Shown piece by piece: positions 50,759-61,440 of a stretch of 64,000 nt of DNA. Source of the DNA: Patella vulgata (Eukaryota > Mollusca > Gastropoda > Patellidae); contig NC_065881.2 of the NCBI RefSeq assembly GCF_932274485.2, positions 12,682,613-12,746,612 on the forward strand, written 5' to 3'. Both the position numbers and the translations under genes were made by a program. The notes below the pieces were generated by a model. The model ran no database searches. It was not told the DNA's origin and saw nothing but the letters and a program-made list of their open reading frames with translations. Each line of letters starts with the position of its first letter. Within the stretch, counting starts at the first letter, position 1.

Positions 50759-50970
50759 GAGCATACGCCATATAGTGTGTTATGAGAGAAATTTTGCCCG
50801 GACAGCGACACTACGGTCTACTCTTACATCGAATTCCAACTGTCAAGGGATCTTTTACGTGCACGACAATGTGCACAAGCGACCTCGGTTTTTCGTCACA
50901 TCCGAACGACATCAGCCATGTAGAGGTAAAGCAATAGTACGTTAATTAAACATCATTTCATTTCATATCA
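50759..50970 (-). mobile_element. SINE family B, partial
   Basis: CATACGCCATATAGTGTGTT, GAAATTTTGCCCGGACAGCG, GAATTCCAACTGTCAAGGGA and CGGTTTTTCGTCACATCC are in minus orientation. A plus-orientation tail (AATAGTACGTTAATTAAACA, ATTTCATTTCAT) follows. The G-rich array starts where the SINE 3' end should be. Confidence 0.8.
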
Positions 50971-51389
50971 TTTTATATAATCCTAAGTGATGCAATGGCT
51001 TAACATCCGCTTCCACCTAGGGTGATATCGCTGACAAATGTTTCCCGGGAAACTTGCGAGCGGAGCCAAACAAGAGGCTCGTCTCCTCCAGGCTGGACAC
51101 GGGTGGGCGATTAAGAGGCCTAATCGATTCCTTATATGAGTAGCAGCGTCCAATGGCTGGATACAGCTTGACTAGATAAAGTTTAAAAACTTACTGCCCG
51201 GCCCTTGGTCATGACTGCAGACCGAAACACCTGTGCTGAAAAGCTTTCAATAACCAATTAGTGGTATCTTATTGACATAAGTAAACTGATCGCCTATTAT
51301 AGATATTGTCACAAGTTCGACTAATGTAGGTGTATACATGTATTTAAAGTGCCCCGGGGACAATCATCAAAGGGGGGGATTAAGAGCTA
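50971..51389. other. Intergenic stretch with type C fragment
   Basis: GGCTTAACATCCGCTTCCAC and GGTGATATCGCTGACAAATG at about 50998-51042 are type C. The rest is unique-looking. Confidence 0.45.
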
Positions 51390-51563
51390 AGAAAAACTCC
51401 ATATAAATAAAAATAAGATTTTAAAAAAATATTAATAGATAGTTTGTTATTTCGTGTTTATTATAGCTATAGTAGCTAAGAAAGTCTCCATATAAATAAA
51501 AATAAGATTTTAAAAATATTAATAGATAGTTTGTTATTTCGTGTTTATTATAGCTATAGTAGT
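51390..51563. repeat. Two-copy tandem repeat, period about 88
   Basis: TCCATATAAATAAAAATAAG to TTATTATAGCTATAGTAG occurs twice with one small length difference in an A run. Recent. Confidence 0.93.
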
Positions 51564-51645
51564 GATATTGTTATTTATTTATAACAAGCAACCATATCCA
51601 GTCTTTGTTAAAGTAGTAATATTGTTATTAATTTATACAAAAAGC

Positions 51646-51647
<2 letters not shown>

Positions 51648-51687
<40 letters not shown>

Positions 51688-51835
51688 GGTTTAACGTCCA
51701 CTCGACACAAACTAGGTCATTTTGGTACTAACATAATGGTTCAATTTTATTTCAATCATTCGTTTGCGCGTTGGGGTCTTTAGCAGTGAGAGGAAACCTA
51801 CGAGGTTGGACAAGCGACCTTACTCCTGGTGACAT
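51648..51835 (-). mobile_element. SINE family A, head missing
   Basis: GA run, ATGGGGTTTAACGTCCACTC, GTTTGCGCGTTGGGGTCTTT, then AGGAAACCTACGAGGTTGGA (a short central deletion), ending before the tRNA-like head. Confidence 0.85.
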
Positions 51836-52374
51836 ATTACACTGCTCTATATTTAGAATGTAAAAACTTGGAATCAGGTTCTAAGAGATTTTCAAACTGA
51901 ATAAGAGAATAAGAAAAACTAATCAAATTAAACATAGAAATAAACAAATTTAATAACAATTTAATATACATGTAATAAAAAAAAATTGATTCAAATATTA
52001 CATGATGTAATAATAAGCTTATTAATTAGATGTAATATCTACAGCATGTATAGAGATAAACTAATGGCATTATTCAAGAATAATACTGGAACCTAAACTT
52101 TTATAAGCACAACGTTTCTACAAGTATCCTGTTGTCGTTATAAAAATAATGTTTATTTTGAGTAAGTGACGTAACATAGAGATAAACAAATGATATGCAA
52201 GAATAATACTGGGGCCTAAACTTTTAGAATTTCTAAATTGATCTGGATATTCAACAATTAGTATGACCAAAGAATGATTAATGACGTTAAATTAATCTTG
52301 TTTGCATCATTGACTTATTGTCATTTTAAAGGACATGATCCGTCTTCTTTGATTGGCATTTAGTAATTGAACAT
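51836..52374. other. AT-rich intergenic stretch
   Basis: GCAAGAATAATACTGG-/CTAAACTTTTA-type segment occurs twice (about 52075 and 52198). No gene recognised. Confidence 0.4.
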
Positions 52375-52607
52375 ATTAACACAAAATACAGCTTGATGGA
52401 TACACAATTGCTGAGTTTAATACTAAGGGGAATCCCCGGTTGTACGTGACAAGGAGTAGGGTCGCCTGTCCAACCTCGTGGGTTTTCTCCGGGTCCTCCG
52501 GTTTCCTTCCACTGCTAAAGACCCCTATGCGCAAGCGAATTATTGAAATAAAATTAAACCATGTTAGTCCCGAAATGACCTAGTTGTGTCGAGTGGACGT
52601 TAAACCC

Positions 52608-52644
<37 letters not shown>

Positions 52645-52704
52645 GAAACGTGGCTTAGTATTAAACTCGGTAATTGTGTATCCATAAAATTGTACCTTGT
52701 GTTG
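52375..52704. mobile_element. Foldback element carrying a SINE in its loop
   Basis: The left arm (TGGATACACAATTGCTGAGT, TTAATACTAAG; 52375-52427) is mirrored at 52654-52704 (CTTAGTATTAAACTCGGTAA, TTGTGTATCCA). A family A SINE fills most of the interval. Confidence 0.78.
52429..52641 (+). mobile_element. SINE family A, 5' truncated at the B box
   Basis: Starts GGGAATCCCCGGTTGTACGT, continues through the centre and GTCCCGAAATGACCTAGTTG, and ends GGACGTTAAACCCTATTTC with a (CT)n tail. The head before the B box is absent. Confidence 0.88.
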
Positions 52705-52847
52705 ACATGATCCATCTTGATTTTATAATCAACCATTAAAAACTGTCAAACATCACACTATATTCAAGATGGCGTCCATGACGTCACTGGCGGAACCGGA
52801 ACCAGCTACAGTCAATCGGAAAGGGTAGAAACACAACTAACAATTAG

Positions 52848-53649
52848 ACAGGTATTATGCAAGAGCTAGATCTGCCTATCGTAGGTCTTTCTCAATGTCT
52901 TAAATGTTATATAAATTATTAATTAGACATTAATTAACTTACCAAAACCATACTCTAGATTGATTTTCAACAGATTTAAATACGATTTGCGGTCAATGAT
53001 TTAACATTAAAATGGATAATCGAGACTTTGTTTATTTTCGTAATAATTTAACGTAAAAATGGTTAATCGAGATTTTGTTTATCATCGTAATAAGGGTAAC
53101 CATGACAATCGAGGCTACAATGTTCTTGTAACGGGGATAACTCAGCTCAGAATGAAGTAATTTAACTGAAAATTTTAACATAATACCGTTTTCATGATCT
53201 TTTTAAAAACCTATTACAGCCAGAACTGTCAGCTCTTTATCTAATCGGTTATCACGTGGCCAAGTAGGTAAGCCGCTGGCTCGCTAGCCTGGAGGTCGGG
53301 TGTCCGATCCCTGCATTGGCCGAGAAAGTTCATCCAGATTTTCCGGCGTGGTTTCCCTTGGCAGTGATGCAGGAGCGGAGGGCCTGACAAGGACAGCTGT
53401 CTAGTCGTTCGGATGGGACGAAAAACCAAGCTCCCGTGTACACATTGGCGTGCACGTAAAAGATCCCTTTGCAGTTGGAATTCGATATAAGAGTGGGCCG
53501 GAGCGCCGCTGCCCGGGCAAAATTTCCTTCATTGCACACTGTATGGCGTATGCCCGTCTTCATTAGCCCAGTTTAGGAGCAAAGCAGTAGGACGTTAAAC
53601 CCCATTTCATTTTCATTTCTTTATCCAATCTTACATAATACCCTTTTAA
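52848..53649. mobile_element. TTAA MITE copy split by a SINE B
   Basis: Left tip GGTATTATGCAAGAGCTAGA, marks GGTCTTTCTCAATGTCTTAA and CTCAGCTCAGAATGAAGTAA. Right tip CTTACATAATACCCTTTTAA with TTAA at 53646-53649. It contains an internal duplication of about 60 bases (AATGGATAATCGAGACTTTG and AATGGTTAATCGAGATTTTG). Confidence 0.85.
53247..53618 (+). mobile_element. SINE family B, full length, nested in a MITE
   Basis: CTTTATCTAATC (53235-53246) and CTTTATCCAATC (53619-53630) flank it. Complete: head CACGTGGCCAAGTAGGTAAG, B box GTCGGGTGTCCGATCCC, TTTTCCGGCGTGGTTTCCCT, centre GATGGGACGAAAAACCAAGC and GGCGTGCACGTAAAAGATCC, GGCAAAATTTCCTTCATTGC and AGGACGTTAAACCCCATTTC. Confidence 0.94.
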
Positions 53650-53907
53650 TTTTGAAATTTTGCCGAATATCTAAACACATAGTCATTTCTTCTGCTTTGG
53701 GCGCCATTTTGACAATCCGGGAATATTGATGACGTTACCAAAGCATTTTGTATTTAAGACAAGCGGCGTTTGAACGAGGGCTTGTCTGTGATATCACCCA
53801 AGGCGGAAGCGGATTAAAACCCCACGAACGAACGAGGGCACCTAAGATTTTTGACACCATTCGGCAGCATGAAAACATACATTTACTAGCGACCCAGGCA
53901 GACCAAA
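53650..53907. other. Intergenic stretch with reversed type C fragment
   Basis: GTGATATCACCCAAGGCGGA and AGCGGATTAAAACCCCACGA (about 53788-53828) are the type C 3' end on the + strand. Confidence 0.5.
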
Positions 53908-54262
53908 TATGAATGAAATGGGTTTTAACGTCCATCTTTTCTGCACCAACCCAAGCATCTTGTTGTTCTTTGGTGGCGCTCTTCGAAAAATCCTAGGCGG
54001 CTCTGCCAATTTAGGTACGATCGATATGACCTACTCATATAGAATTCCAACTGGCAAGGGATCTTTAACTTGCACTCCAGTGTGTACACGGGATCTCGGG
54101 GTTTCGTCCCATCCGAACGACTATGTTGTCCCCTGCCAAGCCCATTGACATGGAGGGGACACGCGGGAAAATCCGATCACTTTCTCGGACAACGCAGGGA
54201 TCGAACACGGGACCTCAAGGTTAGCGAGCCAACCTCTTACCCACTGAGCCACCGTGGCTCCA
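53908..54262 (-). mobile_element. SINE family B, near full length, diverged
   Basis: GAATGAAATGGGTTTTAACG, AGAATTCCAACTGGCAAGGG, ACACGGGATCTCGGGGTTTC, and a head whose complement has GCCACGGTGGCTCAGTGGGT-like and GGTCCCGTGTTCGATCCC boxes. The AATTTTGCCCGG stretch is missing or replaced. Confidence 0.88.
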
Positions 54263-55371
54263 TCATGCTTATGTGCATCGATTGGCGGATTTCGAATTTT
54301 AATGTGACGTTTCAATTCCAAGATGCCTTCGATGACGCCACACTTGATTCCTGGTTCATAATGGACCCATATTTTTTTTTCACTTTTCTCACAAAAATAA
54401 TATTGATAACACATCACTCTAATTAATAAATCCTTTTGTCTACGATATTATGGCAAACATGTATGAAACCATAATTGAAATATGATAATTTTCACAAAAC
54501 GGATAAATAAAAAAAGTAACAATTTATTGTAATTGTCGATCTAACAGCTTTAACGCCATGATGGCCACGTGACTCCATAACGTCATCAGTAACCATAAGG
54601 TATAAACAAACACACCACCTAGATGTTACATAAGACAGACACAAGGGTGATAATTAATAACATTAAGCGTCAAAGTCAATTTTATTCAAATATATTCCCA
54701 AAAATACTAACAGAGGGAGTGATGACAACGTGTTACCAATTGTCCCATTGTTCGTTTAAAAATAAGCCACGTTTTACTTCGTTTTTCGTCTCCGTAAAAC
54801 ACCGTGGGTGATTATTTTTTAATAAACCAATGACTGGTATAATTCGTTTCGTTCTATAAGACCGTGTATCTTTTACACTTGATCGCCCGCGCCCCCTGCT
54901 GGTAAAATGATATGTTAAATTACGCGTGATTTATGACTTGGCTGTCTTTCTATTCGAGCTAATGATGTATTGCGTTGGGGGGCTGATATATCATTTCCCA
55001 TTGTGTTCTCTAAATGACGCTTTAATATTCCAAGATGGCGCGTAATGATTTCGATTCTAGCATTGTTGTCCAGCCCGATGCGTGTCACTTGCCGAGAAAA
55101 ATAAAAATCTAAACTGCTGAAGGAAAGAGTGGGGTAAAGAAATGAAGGAAATATATTTTGATAGACGAAATATTTTGAAAAATGATATTATAACGAGAGG
55201 TATTTAGCTAACTTCCTGATGCTGATATTTGACACGTAGGCGATTGTTAAAAAAAGAACAAGAACAACAAAAGAATTAGTCGTTTGACAAATTCATCCAA
55301 TAGAAGATTTAAATGTGTAAATTACAACAGTAAGCTTGGGCGTTAGTTACAGCTGACAACACCCGAATTAA
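54263..55371. other. 1.1 kb repeat-free intergenic stretch
   Basis: No recognised transposon or gene. ATTCCAAGATGGC occurs twice (about 54316 and 55028), possibly a decayed repeat. Confidence 0.4.
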
Positions 55372-55640
55372 ATGAATGACTGAATGAAATGGGGTTTAGG
55401 TTCAACTTTTCTATGTAAGAGAGAACGAGAGGGAGAGAGAGAGAGAGAGAGGGAGGGAAAAAGACTAACATATGGTTCAATTTTATTACAATAAATCGCT
55501 TGCGCATAGGGGTTTTTAGTAGAGAGAGAGAGAGAGAGAGAGAGGGAGGGAGGGGAGAGAGAGAGAGGGTTTTTTAGCAAAGAACCCAGAGAATACACGC
55601 GAGGTTCAACAGAATACCCTACTCCTTGTCACGTAGGTTT
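55372..55640 (-). mobile_element. SINE mosaic: B tail plus family A body with expanded GA runs
   Basis: GAATGAAATGGGGTTTAGGT (B tail), a GA run, then GACTAACATATGGTTCAATT and AATCGCTTGCGCATAGGGGT (A), a second GA run inside the element, then AACCCAGAGAATACACGCGA and CTACTCCTTGTCACGTA. Confidence 0.7.
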
Positions 55641-55745
55641 TGCTGCAGCAACCTGATTAATGAAGGCGTGCATACGTCATACAGTGTGCTGTAAGGCCTG
55701 GATAGCATGAATTCAATCTGTCAGGGGTTAATTTACGTTACTTTC
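55641..55745 (-). mobile_element. SINE family B fragment
   Basis: CTGATTAATGAAGGCGTGCA, TACGTCATACAGTGTGCTGT and ATTCAATCTGTCAGGGG are decayed B 3' region. Confidence 0.55.
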
Positions 55746-55869
55746 CTGTTTCAATTTGTCACGTGACATTACTTCCCTACGTCATTATGTTTCGTGACAA
55801 TTACTTCCCTTTTTCATTTTGCTCCTTTACCATGCTGTCCTATGGCATTACTTTCCGGTTTCAGATCAA
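55746..55869. other. Short CACGTGACATTACTTCC-type imperfect repeat
   Basis: TGTCACGTGACATTACTTCC, TTCGTGACAATTACTTCC and CATTACTTTCC recur at about 45-60 bases. Confidence 0.5.
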
Positions 55870-56412
55870 AGAATTACCCTTATCCCGACAGGGATAATGA
55901 AGATGGACATAATCCATGCAGTGTGCTATGAGAATATTATACCCGTCCAATAGCGCTACGATCTACCTTTATTTCTAATTCCAACTGTCAAGGGTTCTTT
56001 TACGTGCACCGAAATGTTAGTCGTCCCAACAGAGCCATTAGCCACTGTCCCTTTCCAGTCCTTCGGTCCTGCACCACCGAAGGGGGGGGGGCACGTGACC
56101 TTCATGTTAGCGGGGGTGGGGGAGGCCGAATGGTTAACGCGCGTTTGATCATAAGGTCTGCCATTGAGTCCAAGTGGCGTGACTTCGCAGTAGGGTGTAG
56201 GGTCATCTGTCCAACCTCGTGGGTTTTCTCCAGGTCGTCCGGTTTCCTCCCACTGCTGAAGACCCCTACGCGCTAGCGAATTATTGAAATTAAATTGAAC
56301 CATGTGTTAATCCCGAAATGACCTAGTTTGTGTCGAGTATGAGTTAAACCCCATCCCTCTCTCTCTAGGTTAGTGAGCCAACGTCTTAATCACTGAGCCA
56401 TCTCGGCACCCC
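55870..56412 (-). mobile_element. SINE family B interrupted by a family A SINE
   Basis: ACAGGGATAATGAAGATGGA, GCAGTGTGCTATGAGAATAT, AATTCCAACTGTCAAGGGTT and TTTTACGTGCACCGAAATG run to about 56104. The remaining head (GGTTAGTGAGCCAACGTCTT, ACTGAGCCATCTCGGC) resumes at about 56367-56412. Confidence 0.82.
56108..56366 (+). mobile_element. SINE family A nested in family B
   Basis: GGAGGCCGAATGGTTAACGC (A box), partly deleted B-box area, GTGGGTTTTCTCCAGGTCGT, CCGGTTTCCTCCCACTGC, GCGCTAGCGAATTATTGAAA, CCCGAAATGACCTAGTTTGT and a short (CT)n. GTTAGCG at the left and GTTAGTG at the right are the probable target duplication. Confidence 0.88.
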
Positions 56413-56964
56413 AGTTAGATTTCAGCTAAATAGAATTTCAGTCAATTATATCCAGTCTTAAGACATTTTGAATGTAATAATATTCACAATAATTACTGGT
56501 ATTTTTTTTTTCTTGCGTGGGACCAAATTATTTGCTAAATTCTGATTCCTCTATCAAATAATTTGTCAAATTAGCTATCGAAGCCGATCTGGCGTCAAAA
56601 GTTCGGACAGACACGCGCAGAAACAAATGACATGACCTTGAAACAAGGAGAGGTCAAAGTGATTCGACACGCTATTGTGATATCAACATAATTATCTCGC
56701 GTGGCATGCTGGGTAAAAGACGGGTACACGTCACACTTGGTGCGATATAATAAATTAAACTGTTTATAATACACAAAAATCTCTGCTTGTAAATATTGCA
56801 ACATTTATCTCTCGCATCTCAGTAATCATAGCAGTTTGAGATTTTAGGAATGACCATTTACAATCTGGTGACCTCCAGGGGCAGGTGCGTTATATGTGTT
56901 TATAAATATGAATGAAACCCAACCCCATCTTGGACACTGTAACTCAAAAGACACGATTGTGCCC
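56413..56964. other. Intergenic stretch without repeats
   Basis: The 69-codon minus frame 56595-56804 has no known domain. Confidence 0.4.
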
Positions 56965-57220
56965 TTAAAGAAGCATTAGCTAAGATTTAGATAAAGAGCT
57001 GGTTTTTGCTATAAGAGTTCAAAAGTAGATAATGCAAAATGGATATACTTAAAATTTAATTCAAAGTACTTTAATTCTGAGCAAATACATTAGCCTTTGA
57101 AGATTTGACAAGATGTGTTCTGGATAGGTTAATTAATGTCTAATTAATAGTTTATATAACATTTAAGGTCTGAAAAAGACCCGCATTAAGCAGATTTATT
57201 TCTTGCATAATGTCTGTTAA
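56965..57220. mobile_element. TTAA-flanked MITE, shortened copy
   Basis: TTAA at both ends; left AGAAGCATTAGCTAAGATTT, right inverted CAGACATTATGCAAGAAATA. About 100 bases shorter than its relatives through loss of the middle. Confidence 0.8.
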
Positions 57221-57370
57221 AGTAACAAAATGGAAACGGTAACATTTCTGAATCGCTCATCTACATGAACCTCCAACCTACGTTAAACTAGCCTCTCTCT
57301 AACAACTGGTCCCTCTCTCGAGTGCCCAATCAACATAAAACTAGACATGCATATTCTTTGAAAGCATTGA

Positions 57371-57757
57371 TTAAAGATACATTATGTGAGATAAGATAAA
57401 GAGATGGCAGTTCTCGCTATAATAGTTAAAAACTAGATAGTGTAAAGGTAATTTGCTGAAAATTTCAGTCAAATTGATCCACTGTGAGCCGAGAAAGAAG
57501 CGGGTGAAATTTTTGCATAGTCTCGGTCATCATTACTAAAATCATTAATATAAACAGCATAGTCTCGATTATCCACTTTTTCAGATTTAATTATCAGTGG
57601 CCGTTAGCGGCATATAGGAATCTAATCCAGCTAACATCGAGAGTTTATTATGGTCTGGATAAGTTAATTAATGTCTAATTGATAATTTAGATAACATTTC
57701 AGGCCTAAAGAAATACTTGTAATAAGCAGATTTTGCTCTTGCATAATGCATGTTTAA
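57371..57757. mobile_element. TTAA-flanked MITE, well preserved
   Basis: TTAA at 57371-57374 and 57754-57757; left tip AGATACATTATGTGAGATAA, right tip inverted ACATGCATTATGCAAGAGCA. Same orientation as the copies at 2058 and 3479. Confidence 0.87.
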
Positions 57758-58261
57758 CAAACATAAAATTCTAATATGACGTCACATTTCCAAACTTGCG
57801 TCGAATTGGAAAACGATTTACGTGAATCTTGACATGTCCGTTCTTTGGAACATTGATTAAAGAACGTCTATTTCCAATACGTCACAATTCCAATTTGGCC
57901 GCGGTGACGTCATGGTCGGTTTCTGATTCACATAGTCCGCTAGTATCAAGAAAATAACTCATTAAACTCTAGATAATTTGACACAAGTCGCCATTAATAT
58001 CGATTATCTCCCCTCCGTGTCTTGTCATGTCAACAATTAAGAATCACCTGGTTCCCTTGTAATTATCAAATTATAAATACTTGTATATTGTCCTGATCAG
58101 TATGGTCGCACCTGCTTTAAATACTTTAATTACAGGTAAAATACAGGTAACCTTGTCAATCACCGGCACCCTGGACAGGTGAAGACGGATTGACCAATTT
58201 ATAGATTCTTTAAATTTTTCAAATATGGATCCTATTTAAGGTTATGTTAAGGTCATTTCGC
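57758..58261. other. Intergenic stretch without repeats
   Basis: ATACAGGTAA is repeated near 58140. No gene signal. Confidence 0.4.
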
Positions 58262-58272
58262 ATGGAATGAAA

Positions 58273-58633
58273 TAAAATGAAATGAAATGGGGTTTAACGC
58301 CCTACTGTTCTGCTCCTAACTGGGCTAATGAAGACGGGCATACGCCATACAGTGTGCTATGAGGGAAATTTTGCCCGGACAGGGGCACTACGGCCTACTC
58401 TTATATCGAATTCCAACTGTAAAGGGATCTTTTACGTGCACGCCAATATGTACACGGCACGGGACCTCGGTTTTTCGTCCCATCAGAACGACTAAACAGC
58501 TATCCTTGTCAGCCCCCCCCCCCCCTGCATCACTGACAAGGGGGAACTTTCTCGGCCAATGCAGGGATCGAACACCCGACCTCCAGGCTAGCGAGCCAGC
58601 GACTTACCCACTTAGCCACCGTGATCCCCTCCA
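58273..58633 (-). mobile_element. SINE family B, full length, with target duplication
   Basis: ATGGAATGAAA flanks it at 58262-58272 and 58634-58644. Complete from the ATTTC tail to the head (complement GGGATCACGGTGGCTAAGTG, CGGGTGTTCGATCCC). A C homopolymer (about 58515) and a small deletion lie in the GACAAGGGG region. Confidence 0.93.
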
Positions 58634-58639
58634 ATGGAA

Positions 58640-58805
58640 TGAAACACGGTGTAACGTCTCGACGATGCTATAGTTGGATCATTTGGAGAGATAGAAACAG
58701 GGCTTATCGTCTCGAGGAAAACCCATGGGATCAAAACCACTTTACTCGATGACAGACCTATGATCTAAAACGCACACGTTAGAGCATTCAGCCACCCAAA
58801 CCCCT
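58640..58805 (-). mobile_element. SINE family A relic
   Basis: GTGTAACGTCTCGACGATGC, GAGGAAAACCCATGGGATC, ACTCGATGACAGACCTATGA and CATTCAGCCACCCAAACCCC preserve order but have lost the centre. Confidence 0.6.
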
Positions 58806-59350
58806 GTGATGGATTTGAGAAAATACAATTACTGTCATTTGGTGTTTAAACTGGGGATGACACTGACATTAAACTTGTCCACTAAATTATGACATCAGAT
58901 ATGGTCCCTTCAACACATCCAGAGTAAGGCCTATATATATTTCCATGTTAACCTTGATCAGCTATATAATTGCAGCCTTGATGAACTATAGATGGCGATG
59001 ACATGGACATAAAATGTGTCTGGTTGTCCACGACAAGTTTTAAAATAAATGTTTACATGTAGATCTGTTTACTGTGTTATTTGCAAACCAAACACCTCGA
59101 CTTGACACGAGGCTGTGATGTCCTTAGAAATGTTTCAAGTGATACAGCGAGAAGGTGTCGAAACGTTCAATCGCCATTAATTTGTCATCGATAATTGAAA
59201 TGTAAACATGTGACATTTCAATCTACCTGAATGACGCTGTGAGTGAGTGACACTGACTAGATAAAGACATTGATGTTTATGAGAGAGAGTGGGGGGGGGG
59301 GGAGGTCCACTCGACAGACCTTATGATACAACGCTCATGCGCTAACTAGC
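58806..59350. other. Intergenic stretch with SINE A scrap
   Basis: GTCCACTCGACAGACCTTAT and GATACAACGCTCATGCGCTA (59307-59345), after a GA/G-rich run, look like a SINE A with its whole centre deleted. Confidence 0.5.
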
Positions 59351-59354
59351 AGCG

Positions 59355-59705
59355 ACATTTTTCACTAAGATTGAGTAATATAGTCAAGTATATATTATAA
59401 TTAAAAGGCCGTAAACGGTCGATCCTCTGTCATTAAAACGACATTTTAGCCGTTACATTTTACGCACAGGAACTTTATGCAGAATTATTCTCTCAAACTG
59501 AGTAATACAGTATATAATCAAATTAATTTGCAGTTTAATTAATACACTGTAAAGAGACGATTCTGCCAAGATTAAAACGACGTATTTGATATTTTCCGAT
59601 ATAATTTCTTTTTCACTCAAATTGATTAATACAGTCAATTATGAATTTAACGTGCCGTAAACAGTCGATCCTCCTGCGATTAAAACACCATTTTGCATGT
59701 TAATC
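59355..59705. repeat. Diverged tandem repeat, about three units of 110-130 bases
   Basis: TTTTCACTNARATTGAGTAA, ATACAGTCAA, GCCGTAAACGGTCGATCCTC and GATTAAAACGACATTTT recur. Confidence 0.7.
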
Positions 59706-59945
59706 TGGAATGTTATAAAGGTGTGAAGCTTGTAATTCAGATACCGGTATAAAATTATCTTGACCCAGTGTTTGGGGTTAAATGCCCTTAATCCTGTCAT
59801 TAACCTTAAGACGAATGACCAACAGGAATGTGTCATTATAAAAACCGCCATGTTTATGCCGCCATTTTAAATCAACACCTATAATTAGCTAGTAGATTGA
59901 TGTTAATTTGTTTATATACAGGTAATTAGTCCCACCTGTAATTAA
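59706..59945. other. Short intergenic stretch
   Basis: Nothing recognised; overlapping minus frame 59639-59851 has no domain. Confidence 0.35.
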
Positions 59946-60500
59946 GGTAAGGAATGTGTCAGTATCTATTTACACCAGGGTTTTACGGTATAAGCTATAC
60001 CTGTCTGTCAGTCCGTCAGTGTCATTGTCTAAATCAAAATCTGTGAGTTGTCAATACTTGATTTCATTTCATGGAAATGGATGCAAATGTGTTAATTCTA
60101 GTTCGCTGTTCAATGAGAGCTGCCAGCCAACAGGAGTCCCCCCTTACTGTATAAGATATACATGTTTACCAGTCCGTCAGTGTCATTGTCACAATCACAA
60201 TCCGTCAGTTGTCAATACTTGATTTCATTTCATGGAAATGGATGCAAATACATTAATTCCATTTCGCTGTTCAATGGGAGCTGCCAGCCAACACGACTCC
60301 AGTCTTACTGTATAAGATATACATGTCAGTCTGTCAGTGTCATTGTCAATATCAAAATCTATGAGCTGCCAATAATTGATTTCATTTCACGGAATAAGAG
60401 ATGCAAATGTATTTGCTGAATGCATTAATCCTAATACGATGTCCAATGAGAGCTGCCAGCCAACAAAAGCTGGACTTTTCAATCCGTCATATCAACATAT
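59946..60500. repeat. Tandem repeat, period about 160, three and a half copies
   Basis: CAGTCCGTCAGTGTCATTGT, TTGTCAATACTTGATTTCAT, GGAAATGGATGCAAATGTRT and AGAGCTGCCAGCCAACA recur in order at about 60008, 60171 and 60331. Confidence 0.9.
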
Positions 60501-60605
60501 CATATCTAACATTTTAACCATTATTCCATGTCCAGGGCGAAGGCTTAACAAGAACATGTGTTAGTGCTAGCTATAGGAAGAGACATCAGGTGTTCTAGAC
60601 ACAAT

Positions 60606-60895
60606 GAGAGAGAGAGAGAGAGATTGAACGTCCACTCGATTCCCGACACAAACTAGGTCATTTCCGGACTAACACGGTTCGATTCTTTATTTCAATAATT
60701 CGCTTGCGCATAGTGGTCTTTTGCAGTGGGGGGGGGGGGGTGACAAGGCGGCCCAGAGAAAACCCACGCGGTTGGACAGGGGACCCCACTTCTTGTCACG
60801 TACAAGCGGGCAATCGAAACTACTCCACTTGACTCAATGACAGACTTATGATCTAAGGCACATGCGTTAAACCATTCGACCACCCAGCCACATAG
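60606..60895 (-). mobile_element. SINE family A, near full length
   Basis: GA tail, TTGAACGTCCACTCGATTCC, CTAGGTCATTTCCGGACTAA, AATAATTCGCTTGCGCATAG, a G homopolymer, CAGAGAAAACCCACGCGGTT, CGTACAAGCGGGCAATCGAA and head to CATTCGACCACCC. Confidence 0.9.
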
Positions 60896-60954
60896 TAAGT
60901 ACCAATAGTCAACTTTAGTTGACGTCATGAAGTCGATATAAAGTAATGAGAACG

Positions 60955-61340
60955 TATAGCTTTAGTCTGGAATATTATATCTTTAATCTGGAAAAGTTTG
61001 CCTTTAGTCTAGAACATTATGCCTTTAGTCTAGAACATTATGCCTTGTAGTATGGAACATTCTGTCCTTAGCCTGGAACATTCTGTCATTAGTCTGGAAA
61101 ATGTTGCCTTTAGTCTAATCTTTAATCTAGAACAGTATGCCTCTAAGGCTAGGAGATTATGTCCTTATAGTCTGGGATATGATATCTTTAAGTCTTGACC
61201 ATTCTGAGTCGTTGGTTTGGATATTCAGCCTTTAAGCCTGGAACACTATGCAACATGTGTCTGGAACATCCAGTCCTAATCATGGATCACTCGGTCTTTA
61301 AGACTGGACGATTGCGCACCTTAAGCCTTGAACATTCTTT
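60955..61340. repeat. Degenerate array of about 20-base CTTTAGTCTGGAACATTATG units
   Basis: About 18 units alternating GCCTTTAGTCTGGAACATT-type sequence, better preserved at the left than the right. Confidence 0.85.
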
Positions 61341-61393
61341 CTGTCAAACGCCATCGCCATGAAATTCTTTCTTTCAAACGACATCGCCTTTAC

Positions 61394-61398
<5 letters not shown>

Positions 61399-61432
<34 letters not shown>

Positions 61433-61440
61433 CTCTCTCC
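61399..61440. repeat. (CT)n microsatellite
   Basis: A run of about 40 bases with one interruption; no adjoining SINE body recognised. Confidence 0.95.

Noticed and set aside
50274-50811. Minus-strand TPTPPTLTEY-type protein
   Set aside because: Explained by the 30-base G-rich minisatellite.
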